A stretch of 64,000 bases of DNA from Bacteroidales bacterium 6E (GCA_001270045.2 DF970666.1:384484-448483), one strand, 5' to 3'; counted from the first letter of the stretch, positions 51,763 to 61,940 are shown. Notes: generated by a model from the sequence alone, not told the origin. A program made the numbers and translations.

Positions 51763-53571
51763 TTACGATTCTTTACGCGACGCCCTCTTTCTGTCGTTTT
51801 CGTCGAGAAGGATTTTACGCAGACGCATTGATTTCGGCGTGATTTCGATATACTCGTCGGGAGCGATGTACTCCATGGCTTCCTCGAGCGAGAAGCGGAT
51901 GGGAGGACTCAATGCCACTTTATCATCCGAGCCGGAAGCCCTCATATTGGTCAGTTTCTTTGTGATGGCAACATTCACCGTAAGGTCATCCATACGGGTG
52001 TTTTCTCCGATCACCTGGCCTGCATATACATCTTCACCGGGGAAGATAAAAAACTTACCCCTGTCCTGAAGCTTGTTGATGGAATAGGCGATTGCAGTCC
52101 CGGTTTCAAGTGCGATCAGGGCACCATTTCTTTTCACCGACAAATCACCTTTCCATGGTTCATACCCCTTGAATCGGTGGGCCATGACAGCTTCTCCTTC
52201 CGTAGCGGTGAGCATCTGGTTACGCAGTCCGATAATTCCGCGTGCAGGGATAAAGAATTCGAGATGGGCACGGTCACCTTTTATTTCAATATTGGCAATT
52301 TCGGCTTTGCGGGATGTTGACAGTTCAATTACCTTTCCTGCAAAGATTTCGGGTACCTGAACCGTCATGCTTTCAACAGGTTCATGTTTGACACCGTCGA
52401 TTTCCTTGATCAGCACTTTGGGCTGCCCCACCTGGAGCTCATACCCCTCGCGTCTCATGGTTTCAATCAGGATGGAAAGGTGAAGGATACCGCGTCCGTA
52501 TACCAGGAAAGTGTCGGCAGATGCCGTATCCTCAACACGAAGTGCAAGGTTCTTTTCCGTTTCCTTGTAAAGCCTTTCACGAAGTTGCCGGGAAGTGACA
52601 AAGTTTCCTTCCCTTCCAAAGAAGGGCGAGTTGTTGGCGGCAAAGACCATGCTCATGGTAGGTTCGTCTACCTGGATAGGGGCCAGTCCCTCCGGTTCAA
52701 GCAAGTCGGCGACGGTATCCCCGATTTCAAAGTCCTCGAGTCCGAAAACTGCACATATTTCACCGCAGCGAACAGGATTTTTGGTTTTTTCCTTACCCAA
52801 ACCTTCGAAAAGATATACTTCCTTGATGGTGTTTTTTACGGTAGTGCCATCACGTTTGACTAACATGACCTGGCTCCCGGGAATGAGTGTTCCACGACTG
52901 ACCCTCCCTACGGCAATCCTTCCCATGTAGGAAGAGTAATCGAGAGAAGTAATACGCATCTGCAGGGTTCCTTCCACCACCTTGGAGGCCGGGATATGTT
53001 CGATGATGGTATCAAGAAGGTAGCTTACATCCTCCGTGGGAGTTTTCCAGTCAGGACCCATCCAGCCCACTTTCGACGATCCGTAAACAGTAGGAAAATC
53101 AAGCTGGTCTTCGGTGGCATCCAAACTGAACATGAGATCGAAAACCTTTTCATGGGTTTCTTCCGGATTGCAATTGGGTTTATCGACTTTATTGATGACC
53201 ACGACAGGTTTTAATCCGAGTTCAAGTGCCTTCTGGAGCACGAAACGGGTCTGTGGCATAGGCCCTTCAAATGCGTCGACGATTAATAGCACACCGTCGG
53301 CCATATTCAATACTCGTTCAACCTCACCACCGAAATCGGAGTGGCCTGGAGTATCGATAACATTGATTTTTACATCTTTATATTGAACTGATACGTTCTT
53401 TGCAAGAATGGTGATTCCTCGTTCCCTTTCCAGGTCGTTGTTGTCGAGGATCAAATCCTGGACTTCCTGGTTATCGCGGAAAAGTTTTACCTGGTGAAGG
53501 ATCCTGTCGACCAGCGTGGTTTTACCGTGGTCGACGTGGGCAATGACTGCTACATTTCTGATTTCTTTCAT
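51763..53571 (-). CDS. typA: Translational GTPase TypA/BipA
   Basis: A 602-aa ribosome-associated GTPase needed under stress and in large-subunit assembly. G1 AHVDHGKTTLVD, G2 RERGITILAKN, G3 DTPGHSDFGGE, G4 VINKVDKP, then EF-G-like domains and the BipA-specific C-terminus (MRASGSDDKVALSPP). A -7 box TATTTTTG (complement of 53592-53599) precedes the start by about 20 bases. Single-copy, conserved; the length is normal. Confidence 0.97.
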   Translation of the reverse strand: MKEIRNVAVIAHVDHGKTTLVDRILHQVKLFRDNQEVQDLILDNNDLERERGITILAKNVSVQYKDVKINVIDTPGHSDFGGEVERVLNMADGVLLIVDAFEGPMPQTRFVLQKALELGLKPVVVINKVDKPNCNPEETHEKVFDLMFSLDATEDQLDFPTVYGSSKVGWMGPDWKTPTEDVSYLLDTIIEHIPASKVVEGTLQMRITSLDYSSYMGRIAVGRVSRGTLIPGSQVMLVKRDGTTVKNTIKEVYLFEGLGKEKTKNPVRCGEICAVFGLEDFEIGDTVADLLEPEGLAPIQVDEPTMSMVFAANNSPFFGREGNFVTSRQLRERLYKETEKNLALRVEDTASADTFLVYGRGILHLSILIETMRREGYELQVGQPKVLIKEIDGVKHEPVESMTVQVPEIFAGKVIELSTSRKAEIANIEIKGDRAHLEFFIPARGIIGLRNQMLTATEGEAVMAHRFKGYEPWKGDLSVKRNGALIALETGTAIAYSINKLQDRGKFFIFPGEDVYAGQVIGENTRMDDLTVNVAITKKLTNMRASGSDDKVALSPPIRFSLEEAMEYIAPDEYIEITPKSMRLRKILLDENDRKRASRKES

Positions 53572-53822
53572 TTATTGTTTTTATTGGGCCGCAAAAATAA
53601 AAAACGATTTTTTTGTCTGATTGTTTTTTTGCCATTCATTTACATCTCAACCAATGTTTTAACAAACGGAACCTTTCTTTGGTTGCTGAATACAGATGTC
53701 ACAGTGCATGATTGTATTCATCACGCCACATTTTTTCTTATTTTTAAACACAAAACCAGAGTGTACCTATAGTATGGAATAGTTTTCATGCTGTAAGTGC
53801 AGTTTTTCAATATCTGAACACA

Positions 53823-55094
53823 ATGAGAAACACCACATTCCTGATCATAATCCTTTTATTTGCGATGGGTGCCGAAGCCCAGTATCAGGCCAATTACGAT
53901 GAATCAAAAGTGCCTTCGTATAATCTGCCTGACCCTTTGGTCATGCCAGGTGGACGTCAAGTGAAGAATGTTAAGAAATGGGAGAGGAAAATGCGTCCTG
54001 CAACCCTTCATCTGTTTGAAGACCAGGTTTATGGTAAAATTCCGGGAGATTTAAAAATGACCTCCTTCCGAATAGTGGAGGAAGGAAAAAATACACCTTA
54101 CAAGAATGCCATCCGCAAGCAGGTTGAATTACTGCTTGAGAAAGATGGCAAAGAACTGAGGGCTCTGATGTTGATGTATCTTCCGGAAACAGATCAGAAG
54201 GTGCCGGTGTTTTTGGGACTTAACTTTTATGGAAACCATACCGTGACTGAGGATGTGAATGTTCTTATTACGGAATCATGGGTGCGCAATGAGTCATCGT
54301 TTGGTATCGTGAATAATCAGTCGAATGAAAAGGGTAGGGGTGTACGTACCAATCGTTGGGCCATTCAGGAGATCATTGATAACGGGTATGGTTTGGCAAC
54401 CATTTATTATGGTGATTTTGATCCGGATCGTGATGATTTTTCGGATGGCGTTCATCCTTTTTTGTACCATTACGGACAGGATAAACCTCGCCCTAATGAA
54501 TGGGGTGCATTGGGTGCATGGGCCTGGGGACTGAGCCGTGCACTGGATTACCTGGAAACAGACCCGGATGTTGATGCTTCCAAAGTTGCCGTGATGGGAC
54601 ATTCCAGAATTGGTAAGGCAGCCCTATGGGCCGGTGCAACCGATGTGCGATTTGCAGTGGTCATTTCCAATAATTCGGGATGTGGAGGGACCGCTTTGTC
54701 CAGACGTCGTTTCGGGGAAACCGTCCAAATCATTAATGCCGCATTTCCACACTGGTTCTGTGACAACTTCACAGCATACAACAATAACGAGGATAACCTG
54801 CCTATTGACCAGCACCAATTGGTTGCGCTAATCGCTCCGCGTCCGGTGTATATTGCCAGTGCGGAGGAAGACCAGTGGGCAGATCCCAGAGGAGAATATC
54901 TCTCAGGCTACCATGCTTCCAAGGTTTATGAACTTTATGGCAAAAAAGGTTTACCATCGCCTGAAATGCCGGCGATACACCAGCCGGTCATGAATCAAGT
55001 AGGTTACCATATCAGGGCGGGAGAGCATGATGTGACCCTATATGATTGGCAACAATACATTCGGTTTGCCAATCTTCACTTTCTCAATCGGTAA
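53823..55094 (+). CDS. CE15-family carbohydrate esterase (glucuronoyl esterase-like)
   Basis: A 423-aa secreted alpha/beta hydrolase. Signal peptide 1-20. Nucleophile Ser261 in GHSRIGKAALWAG, which matches the CE15 GxSRxGK motif; oxyanion Arg262; the C-terminal GYHIRAGEHDVTLYDW supplies His402, and FSNNSGCGGTALSRRRFGE-type segment (ISNNSGCGGTALSRRR, 281-296) is also family-specific. Glucuronoyl esterases cut lignin-glucuronoxylan esters. Bacterial CE15 members may have other ester substrates. Stand-alone gene with its own promoter region. Confidence 0.87.
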   Translation: MRNTTFLIIILLFAMGAEAQYQANYDESKVPSYNLPDPLVMPGGRQVKNVKKWERKMRPATLHLFEDQVYGKIPGDLKMTSFRIVEEGKNTPYKNAIRKQVELLLEKDGKELRALMLMYLPETDQKVPVFLGLNFYGNHTVTEDVNVLITESWVRNESSFGIVNNQSNEKGRGVRTNRWAIQEIIDNGYGLATIYYGDFDPDRDDFSDGVHPFLYHYGQDKPRPNEWGALGAWAWGLSRALDYLETDPDVDASKVAVMGHSRIGKAALWAGATDVRFAVVISNNSGCGGTALSRRRFGETVQIINAAFPHWFCDNFTAYNNNEDNLPIDQHQLVALIAPRPVYIASAEEDQWADPRGEYLSGYHASKVYELYGKKGLPSPEMPAIHQPVMNQVGYHIRAGEHDVTLYDWQQYIRFANLHFLNR

Positions 55095-55180
55095 AAACTC
55101 TAAATCGAGCAGGAAAAACCGACAATTCAGGACGGGATAAATTTCCATCCCTGTAACTGAGGGTGACGGTTCGATATGTA

Positions 55181-56158
55181 TTATTTATCCACAGGAATGG
55201 TTATGCTTCCAAGGTTGGTGACCTGATAATCGGCAAGATCAAATTTCTTTCCGGCTTTCTGATTGATTTCGGTCACTTTCAGGATACTTCGTTCACCTGT
55301 CTTTTTATCGGTCGATTCAGCCTCCATGAGTTGCCCTCCATGAGTGCCGGGCGCCCAGGCGGCCGTTTTTAGGATGGTACCATATAGATCCCTGCTTTTG
55401 AACGATAAGTCATTTGTAATCCAATAGCTTCCTTTTGTCTGTTCTTCCGGATTATCATATTCATATTCGTCGCATGAATATCCCTCGATGTTTTTTGTTC
55501 TTCCCGTTTTCTTGAAATAGGGATTTAGTGCCACATTTTCAACCGCCTCTTCTTCCTCCTTGGTGAGTTCCTGGAGTGTTGTTTCATCTCCAATCATTGC
55601 TCCGAGACCATAAACCAGCCCGGTCTTTTTCCCATCTTCCTCATTCAGCATGATGGAGGCCTTGTTTTTCATGTCAAAGATGAAAATTCCTGTTCCTTTA
55701 TTTCCAATATCTTCAGATAAAACTTCATAAGCAAAATTGGTGGCTCCCGGATCGACATAAGTGACAAAGTCTCCCTCGCTGGTGGTTTTCCCGTTACCGT
55801 CGATAGTCTGTAGGTGCATACGAATCATGGTTGAAAATGCGTAATTACTTTCAACGGGAACAGGTTCGCCGGAAACCCCTATCCCTTTCATGATTTTTTG
55901 CATTCGTTGTGTGTTCTTTTCGTCGCGACTTTCCTGGGATGAGGATTTGTTTTCACTCTTGTCGATTTCATCAAGGGTTTCATCAATTTTTTGGTCAATC
56001 TTTTCGTCCACTTTTTCTTCGACCTTTTTCGAAGCCCTTTCCTCAATCTTGTTTTTTGCTTTTTGGGCCGCCCTTTCAAGCAGGCTTTGGGCTTTTGAAG
56101 TACTTGAAGTTCCTATAAGAACAGTAATTACAAGAATGAAAAGTCTTAATGATTTCAT
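55181..56158 (-). CDS. Exported DUF4412 protein with coiled coil
   Basis: A 325-aa exported protein: signal peptide 1-23, a long charged helix predicted as a coiled coil (about 26-95; repeated KxxEKxD pattern), and a beta-rich DUF4412 domain (about 105-320) with GYSCDEYEYDNPEEQ and YWITNDLSF. DUF4412 proteins are widespread in Bacteroidota and of unknown function. I see no catalytic motif. Stop near 55181, with 86 bp to the end of the convergent CE15 gene. Confidence 0.82.
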   Translation of the reverse strand: MKSLRLFILVITVLIGTSSTSKAQSLLERAAQKAKNKIEERASKKVEEKVDEKIDQKIDETLDEIDKSENKSSSQESRDEKNTQRMQKIMKGIGVSGEPVPVESNYAFSTMIRMHLQTIDGNGKTTSEGDFVTYVDPGATNFAYEVLSEDIGNKGTGIFIFDMKNKASIMLNEEDGKKTGLVYGLGAMIGDETTLQELTKEEEEAVENVALNPYFKKTGRTKNIEGYSCDEYEYDNPEEQTKGSYWITNDLSFKSRDLYGTILKTAAWAPGTHGGQLMEAESTDKKTGERSILKVTEINQKAGKKFDLADYQVTNLGSITIPVDK

Positions 56159-56308
56159 GATTTGCGTATTTAAAGTATTTGAAAACTATTGATCATACAA
56201 TTTAAGACAAATAAGTATAACATGCCAAAAAAGCTTCCATGATTTTATGTTTGAAAATCACGGTTTGATATCCAATTGCAGGATATTTGATGGAATAGCT
56301 GCAAAAAA

Positions 56309-56336
56309 AAAACCAGGTATGCGAACATACCCGGTT
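56309..56336. terminator. Hairpin terminator
   Basis: accaggtatg-cgaa-catacccggt hairpin next to an A-run (T-run on the minus strand). Located between the TIM-barrel gene and the DUF4412 leader; it would end the minus-strand TIM-barrel/Gfo-Idh transcript. Confidence 0.75.
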
Positions 56337-56373
56337 CTTTGTGACAAATCACTTTGTCAGAATTCTACTTTCT

Positions 56374-57315
56374 CTACTTCACAAAGGGAGCGTTGTTCAG
56401 GTAATCAAAACATTGTTTGACACCTTCGAATTGCGTAACCCCTTCCCTTATGTTTTCCAATTCTACGTAGAATTCATCCAGGCCATTTTTATAGGCATGG
56501 TTGAATATGTTTTCAAAGTTCATCATTCCTGATTTTCCAAGGATCGAACGGTCTTTGATATGGAGGATCGGGAACCTTCCGGCATATTTTTCAAAGTATT
56601 CGAGGGGGTCATTTGCGCCCATCACCGTCCAGTAAACATCCATTTCGAAGAAAACGAGTGACGGATCGGTGCCATTCAGCATCAGGTCGTATATGACATC
56701 ACCCACAGGCATCCATGGATTGGCACGTTTGCCTTTGTCTTCTTCCTTGACTACTCTCTGGAATTCTCCAGAGTGGTTGTGGTATCCCCAGCGAATGTTG
56801 GCAGCCTTGGCGATTTCACCTGCTTTGTTAAAGACTTCACAAATGATGGCGACATCGTCATGGTTTTCGATGGCGGGCATACTTGGTTGAACAAGTGATG
56901 TAGTTCCGAATTTCACATGGTCTTCTACCGCGATTTTCCAGAAATCGGCAATTTCGCCCATGTTTTCTTTAGTATATTTCCTGACAGGGGGATTTACATG
57001 AGATCCGGTAATCTTGATTCCTGCATCATCTGCCATTTTTCTGTATTCGGCAACTCCAATATTACCCATTTTCCTTTCACGATATCCGGCCAGTTCAATG
57101 GTGCTGTATCCGATATCGGCGATTTTCTTTAATCCGTTAGGGACGTCTTCAGTAAGCTCGCGTCCCAATGAATAGATCTGCAAACCGATTTTTTTCTTCG
57201 GGGCTGATAATGGAGAAACACTGCCTGCGGCTCTTGTGGTGGCAAAACTACCGCCAACCATACTGCCTACGGTCAGTAATCCAAGTTTCTTTAAAAATTC
57301 TCTTTTGGTTTCCAT
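56374..57315 (-). CDS. Tat-exported sugar isomerase/epimerase-like TIM barrel
   Basis: A 313-aa xylose-isomerase-like TIM barrel with Tat-type signal (TKREFLKKLGLLTVGSMVGG). Metal-site segments: IRWGYHNHSGEF, VFFEMDVYWTVMGAND and PILHIKDRS, giving the His/Asp/Glu set of this superfamily. A Gfo/Idh gene lies 19 bp upstream, forming a second TIM-barrel/Gfo-Idh pair in the window. ATG at 57313-57315 is used; an earlier ATG adds only MKNFI. Exact reaction unknown. Confidence 0.85.
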   Translation of the reverse strand: METKREFLKKLGLLTVGSMVGGSFATTRAAGSVSPLSAPKKKIGLQIYSLGRELTEDVPNGLKKIADIGYSTIELAGYRERKMGNIGVAEYRKMADDAGIKITGSHVNPPVRKYTKENMGEIADFWKIAVEDHVKFGTTSLVQPSMPAIENHDDVAIICEVFNKAGEIAKAANIRWGYHNHSGEFQRVVKEEDKGKRANPWMPVGDVIYDLMLNGTDPSLVFFEMDVYWTVMGANDPLEYFEKYAGRFPILHIKDRSILGKSGMMNFENIFNHAYKNGLDEFYVELENIREGVTQFEGVKQCFDYLNNAPFVK

Positions 57316-57334
57316 AATGAAATTTTTCAATGGT

Positions 57335-58744
57335 TTATCCTAATTTATAAGGTCTTCTGTATTCGTAATGGTATAGACGATGCGAAGCTGCCTCTTTGTC
57401 GTCACCAAAACTCAGCGTAGCCGGATTCCATTTGACGGGACGTCCCAGTTCTGTGGCGATATTGCCCAGACAGCAAAGCGTATTGGTACTGCAACCCACT
57501 TCAACAGGGGCGACAGGATCTTTGCGTGACCTGACGGCATCGATAAAGTCCTGCATGTGGGGAGCACTGATTTCAAAGCTTCCACCGCCTCTTTGTGCAC
57601 TGCGCTGCATCTCTTCAAACATTCTTCTTCTTTCTTCGGGCGTCATCTGTCGTGGACGACGACCAGCTAGATTTTCGGGAACGAGAGATGTGTCAGAGCA
57701 ACCCAGATAACCGCGAGCCACCTCAATCCATCCTTTTGTGCCGATGAATTTGATACCTTGGGCATTCGGCATATCATCAAGATAAGGCTGTTCGGTCATG
57801 ACAATTCCGTTCAGGTATTTAAACGTCAGGTAGTCCTGTCCGTTGTATCCTTTGGGTATGATTTCGGAAGGCCCTGATCCGTCCATTCCGATGGCTGCCT
57901 GGGCAATGTCAAACATATGGGCTCCCCAGTCTGCTGTATAACCATTTCCTGTTTCGCGGTACCAACGCCATGCACCCCAGAGTTTTTCACGTTCCTCGGG
58001 TTCAATGGAAATCGGAGGACAGAGGTCGGGATGATAATGGATATTTTTGTCGTTCAGCGGTCCCATCCAAAGGTTCCAGTTAAGATTTGCCGGTACGAGC
58101 ATTTCAGGAAGGTCGAGTGGTTTTGGCGGATCTCCAACCTTGGCATATATTTTTTCGATATGGCCGATTGCACCTGATTGTACAAGTTCGATTGCCTTGA
58201 TGAATTCTTTGCTTGAGCGCTGCTGACTGCCTACCTGGACGACCTTGCCGTTGTTACGGGTCGCTTTAACCATGCATAATCCTTCCTTGATGGTGAAGGC
58301 CAGAGGTTTTTGCACATAGACATCCTTCCCTGACTGAATGGCGTGGATGGTCATCAGTGCATGCCAATGGTCTGGAGTCGCGATCTCGATGGCATCAATA
58401 TCCTTGCGTTCCAATAATTGCTCGTATTGTTCGTACATGTCGCAACGTCCGGGAACACCCGACTTTTCCTGCCAGGCTTCGACCCGTTTTTTGAAACGAA
58501 GCTGCTTGATGGAATCAACATCGCAACATCCGGCAACTTGAACACCGGGAACACTGGCAAAACCGGCAAAGTCGGACAAGGATTGCTGTCCGAGGCCGAT
58601 AAATCCCAGAACTACCCTGTCGCTTGGGGCAATGCGTGTTCCGTTGATGGTCCAGCTGGGCAAAATGGTAAGGCCTGTAAGTCCCAGAGCCGATAAACCG
58701 AGAAATTTCCTTCGGTTTAATGAGTTGGTTTTAGGTTCGTTCAT
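57335..58744 (-). CDS. Tat-exported Gfo/Idh/MocA oxidoreductase
   Basis: A 469-aa sugar oxidoreductase with Tat-like signal (NRRKFLGLSALGLTGLTILP). Rossmann motif FIGLGQQSL; the family EKP motif reads VQKPLAF, Gln replacing the usual Glu, which may alter catalysis or be class-specific. Aromatic-rich RWYRETGNGYTADWGAHMFDIAQ follows. It is co-transcribed with the TIM-barrel gene downstream. Together they may oxidise and isomerise a glycoside-derived sugar in the periplasm. Promoter lies in the 205-bp gap towards the divergent kinase gene. Confidence 0.87.
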   Translation of the reverse strand: MNEPKTNSLNRRKFLGLSALGLTGLTILPSWTINGTRIAPSDRVVLGFIGLGQQSLSDFAGFASVPGVQVAGCCDVDSIKQLRFKKRVEAWQEKSGVPGRCDMYEQYEQLLERKDIDAIEIATPDHWHALMTIHAIQSGKDVYVQKPLAFTIKEGLCMVKATRNNGKVVQVGSQQRSSKEFIKAIELVQSGAIGHIEKIYAKVGDPPKPLDLPEMLVPANLNWNLWMGPLNDKNIHYHPDLCPPISIEPEEREKLWGAWRWYRETGNGYTADWGAHMFDIAQAAIGMDGSGPSEIIPKGYNGQDYLTFKYLNGIVMTEQPYLDDMPNAQGIKFIGTKGWIEVARGYLGCSDTSLVPENLAGRRPRQMTPEERRRMFEEMQRSAQRGGGSFEISAPHMQDFIDAVRSRKDPVAPVEVGCSTNTLCCLGNIATELGRPVKWNPATLSFGDDKEAASHRLYHYEYRRPYKLG

Positions 58745-58949
58745 AGATAAATGAATTTAGTTCAGTAAAATTAAATAATGTATTTGATACAATTATGCTC
58801 TATTGGTTTAAAATAAAAATTATTATTCGTGATATGTTTTCGGCAAATTGGAATGATTTGCCATATTTGAAATGTTCTTAAATCAGGTTTGTACAGGATG
58901 CGAATCGCTGATGAATTGGTAATTTTAGCATTCAAAATCTTAAAACCAT

Positions 58950-60434
58950 ATGAAAAAGACTCATTTTCTGGCGTTTGATATTGGTGCTTCCAGTGGCAGG
59001 GCCATTCTTGGAACATTAGAGGGACACAGGCTTGAATTAAAAGAAATACATCGTTTCAGGAATCAGATGATGTTACTGCATGGACATTATCACTGGAATA
59101 TCTATTCCCTTTTCAGCGAATTGAAAACCGGCCTGGCGCTTTGTATTCGTCAGGAAAGGATTCAACCTGACTCCATTGGAATTGACACCTGGGGCGTTGA
59201 TTTTGGATTAGTGACCCGTGACGGATTCCTGGCTGGTTTGCCTTTCGCCTATCGTGATCACCGGACTGACCACGCAATGGAACAGTTTTTTGAAAAGATG
59301 GATGCAGAGATGACTTATAAACTCTCAGGTATACAGTTTATGCAGTTCAATACGCTTTTTCAGCTTTTTGTATCCTCCCGGGACAAGCTTTCTTCTCTTG
59401 AAATGGCAGAAAGCATGCTGTTTACCCCGGATCTGTTGAACTGGATGTTTACCGGAATCAGGAAGAATGAATATACCATAGCCAGTACCTCTGCCCTTTT
59501 GAAACCAGGAAAGGCAGAATGGGTACCTGAGCTATTCAGTGCGGCTGGTACCACTTTGGATCTCACCGGGGAAATTGTGTCTCCCGGAACGATTCTGGGA
59601 CCGATCCTGAAAGAGGTCTGCAATGAAACCGGCAGTATCCAGATCCCTTGTGTGGCTGTTGCATCGCACGATACGGCTTCAGCTGTGGCTTCTGTTCCGG
59701 CTTCTGGCAATCATTGGGCATATATCAGTTCAGGTACCTGGTCATTGATGGGTGTCGAATCAACCTTCCCGGTGGTGACGGAAAAGGCCAGACTTCTCAA
59801 TTTTACCAATGAAGGTGGAGTGGATGGTACCACAAGATTATTGAAAAACATCATGGGCATGTGGCTGATCCAGGAGTGTAAGCGTATATGGGACCATGAG
59901 AAACCAATCGAATGGGCTGAAATAATGGAGATGGGCAAGAGAAGCGAACCTTTTGCCTTTCTGATCGATCCTGATCATCCAGGATTCCTCAATCCACCTG
60001 ATATGCAGGAGGCCATTCGGGAGTATTGCCGTAGAACAGGGCAATTGGTTCCAGTCAGCAAAGGCCAGATCGCAAGGTGCATTTATGATAGTCTTGCCCT
60101 GAAGTATAAATTTACGATTGGACAGCTGGAAGACCTTACCGACCAGAAGATTGAGAGAATTCATATCATTGGGGGTGGCGCCAACAACTCTTTCCTGTGC
60201 CAGCTGACAGCCGATGCCACCGGTCTTCCGGTCACGGCCGGGCCTATGGAAGCCACGGCAATCGGCAATATCCTGATGCAGGCCAGGGCTCTTGGTTTGG
60301 TTAACTCACTGGATGAAATGCGTGCAATCGTGACGGCTTCATTTGAGCCTTTTGAGTATGAACCTCAATTTCATACCGGTTGGGAGGAGGCTTACCAAAA
60401 GTGGAAGGAAATTATTGAAAGCTATCAAGATTAG
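58950..60434 (+). CDS. FGGY carbohydrate kinase (rhamnulokinase/fuculokinase type)
   Basis: A 494-aa sugar kinase. N-terminus FDIGASSGRAILG holds the first phosphate-binding motif; ISSGTWSLMGVE and IIGGGANNSFLCQLTADATG are the ATP-side signatures. Sequence features agree best with RhaB-like kinases, which in Bacteroidota also phosphorylate L-fuculose. With fucI in the same window fuculokinase is plausible; but no rhamnose isomerase is present to support the alternative. It has its own promoter region and lies divergent from the Gfo/Idh gene. Confidence 0.88.
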   Translation: MKKTHFLAFDIGASSGRAILGTLEGHRLELKEIHRFRNQMMLLHGHYHWNIYSLFSELKTGLALCIRQERIQPDSIGIDTWGVDFGLVTRDGFLAGLPFAYRDHRTDHAMEQFFEKMDAEMTYKLSGIQFMQFNTLFQLFVSSRDKLSSLEMAESMLFTPDLLNWMFTGIRKNEYTIASTSALLKPGKAEWVPELFSAAGTTLDLTGEIVSPGTILGPILKEVCNETGSIQIPCVAVASHDTASAVASVPASGNHWAYISSGTWSLMGVESTFPVVTEKARLLNFTNEGGVDGTTRLLKNIMGMWLIQECKRIWDHEKPIEWAEIMEMGKRSEPFAFLIDPDHPGFLNPPDMQEAIREYCRRTGQLVPVSKGQIARCIYDSLALKYKFTIGQLEDLTDQKIERIHIIGGGANNSFLCQLTADATGLPVTAGPMEATAIGNILMQARALGLVNSLDEMRAIVTASFEPFEYEPQFHTGWEEAYQKWKEIIESYQD

Positions 60435-60605
60435 GGTTCGATTTGTGAACAGTGTGTCATTACAAGAGAATTTTGAGTGTTTGCCTACTCTAAGGTAGTG
60501 TGATTTTTCCGATTTTCAGGTGATTATAATTATAACCTTTGTCTCCTTATCCCTATAATGGGTCGGGGAAATTGGTTAATTTCGGTGAATCTTACAACTT
60601 TGATT

Positions 60606-61880
60606 ATGGACCCTGTTATTGTTTTGCTTACCTTATCGTTGATTTTGATCCTCGTTTTAGGTATTCTCATAGTTATTCATAACCGCAGTATTTTCACCAG
60701 GACCAAAGAGATGAACGCAAAACTCGATGACCTGGCAATCTCATTTCCCCGCCTCGAAAAATACCTGTCTGATGATCAGCGCCAAAATCGGGAAGAAACC
60801 ACCCGGCAAGCCCGTGAGAACAGGGAGGAGCTGGGAAATTCGCTGCGTGATTTCCGAAAGGAGATGACTGAAAACCTAAATCATCTGACAGAACAAAACC
60901 GGTCGGTCATTGAAAGACTGATTAGCTCGATGGATGAAAAGCAGGAGAAGATGGTTGGTGTTACCGAAAAGCGATTGGAAGAGATCAGGGTAACTGTCGA
61001 TGAAAAGTTACAGAAAACCTTGAATGAGCGTCTTGGGCAGTCATTTGAGCTGGTTGGCCGACAGCTTGAGAACGTCCAGAAAGGACTGGGTGAAATGCAG
61101 GTTCTTGCCCAGGATGTCGGTGGTTTGAAACGAGTTCTCAGCAATGTCAAACTTCGCGGTGGCATCGGTGAAGTGCAGCTCGCCATGCTCCTGGAGCAGA
61201 TTCTTGCACCAGAGCAGTATGCCGCTAACGTCAAGACCCGTCCGGGAAGCAATGAACTGGTTGAGTTTGCCATCAGGCTTCCTGGAAGGGATGATGCCAA
61301 TGGGGTTGTGTGGCTTCCCATCGATGCAAAGTTTCCGCGGGATGTCTATGAACAGCTCCAGGATGCATGGGATGGAAGTGATCCACAGGCCATTGAATTG
61401 GCTCAGCGAAACCTTGAGAATGCAATTCGAAAGATGGCAAAGGATATTCGCGATAAATATATTGAACCTCCTTATACCACTGATTTTGGAATTATGTTCC
61501 TGCCGTTCGAAGGCATCTACGCCGAGGTGGTTCGCAAGGCAAGCCTTCTTGAGGATTTGCAGCGAACCTATGGAATCGTGGTTACCGGTCCGTCCACCCT
61601 GGCTGCCATCCTGAACAGTCTGCAAATGGGATTCAAAACCCTTGCCATCCAGAAACGTTCCAGCGAGGTTTGGAAAGTGCTGGGGGTTGTGAAAAAGGAG
61701 TTCGAATCGTTTGCGGGTATGTTGTCGAAAGCGCAGAATAACATCCAGGTCGGACTGAACCAGCTGGATGACGTGATGGGAAAAAGAACACGTGCCATCC
61801 AGCGAAAACTGAGGCAAGTGGAAACTTCAACTGATACAGACCCGCAATGGATGCTCGACGAAGCTGAAGACGATGAATAA
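60606..61880 (+). CDS. rmuC: DNA recombination protein RmuC
   Basis: A 424-aa RmuC-family protein. N-terminal membrane helix (5-24; LLTLSLILILVLGILIVI), a long coiled coil (about 35-165), and the RmuC nuclease-like domain (about 180-400), PD-(D/E)xK-related, with VEFAIRLPGRD and PIDAKFPRDVYEQL. RmuC limits inversions between short repeats, of possible interest in a repeat-rich genome. ATG 60606 places the helix at the very start; a longer frame from 60558 lacks support. Confidence 0.92.
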   Translation: MDPVIVLLTLSLILILVLGILIVIHNRSIFTRTKEMNAKLDDLAISFPRLEKYLSDDQRQNREETTRQARENREELGNSLRDFRKEMTENLNHLTEQNRSVIERLISSMDEKQEKMVGVTEKRLEEIRVTVDEKLQKTLNERLGQSFELVGRQLENVQKGLGEMQVLAQDVGGLKRVLSNVKLRGGIGEVQLAMLLEQILAPEQYAANVKTRPGSNELVEFAIRLPGRDDANGVVWLPIDAKFPRDVYEQLQDAWDGSDPQAIELAQRNLENAIRKMAKDIRDKYIEPPYTTDFGIMFLPFEGIYAEVVRKASLLEDLQRTYGIVVTGPSTLAAILNSLQMGFKTLAIQKRSSEVWKVLGVVKKEFESFAGMLSKAQNNIQVGLNQLDDVMGKRTRAIQRKLRQVETSTDTDPQWMLDEAEDDE

Positions 61881-61940
61881 AAAGGAGGCTATCTGGTTTT
61901 TGTTGCCTATTTTTATAACCTCATTCCAAGATCATTCCGC

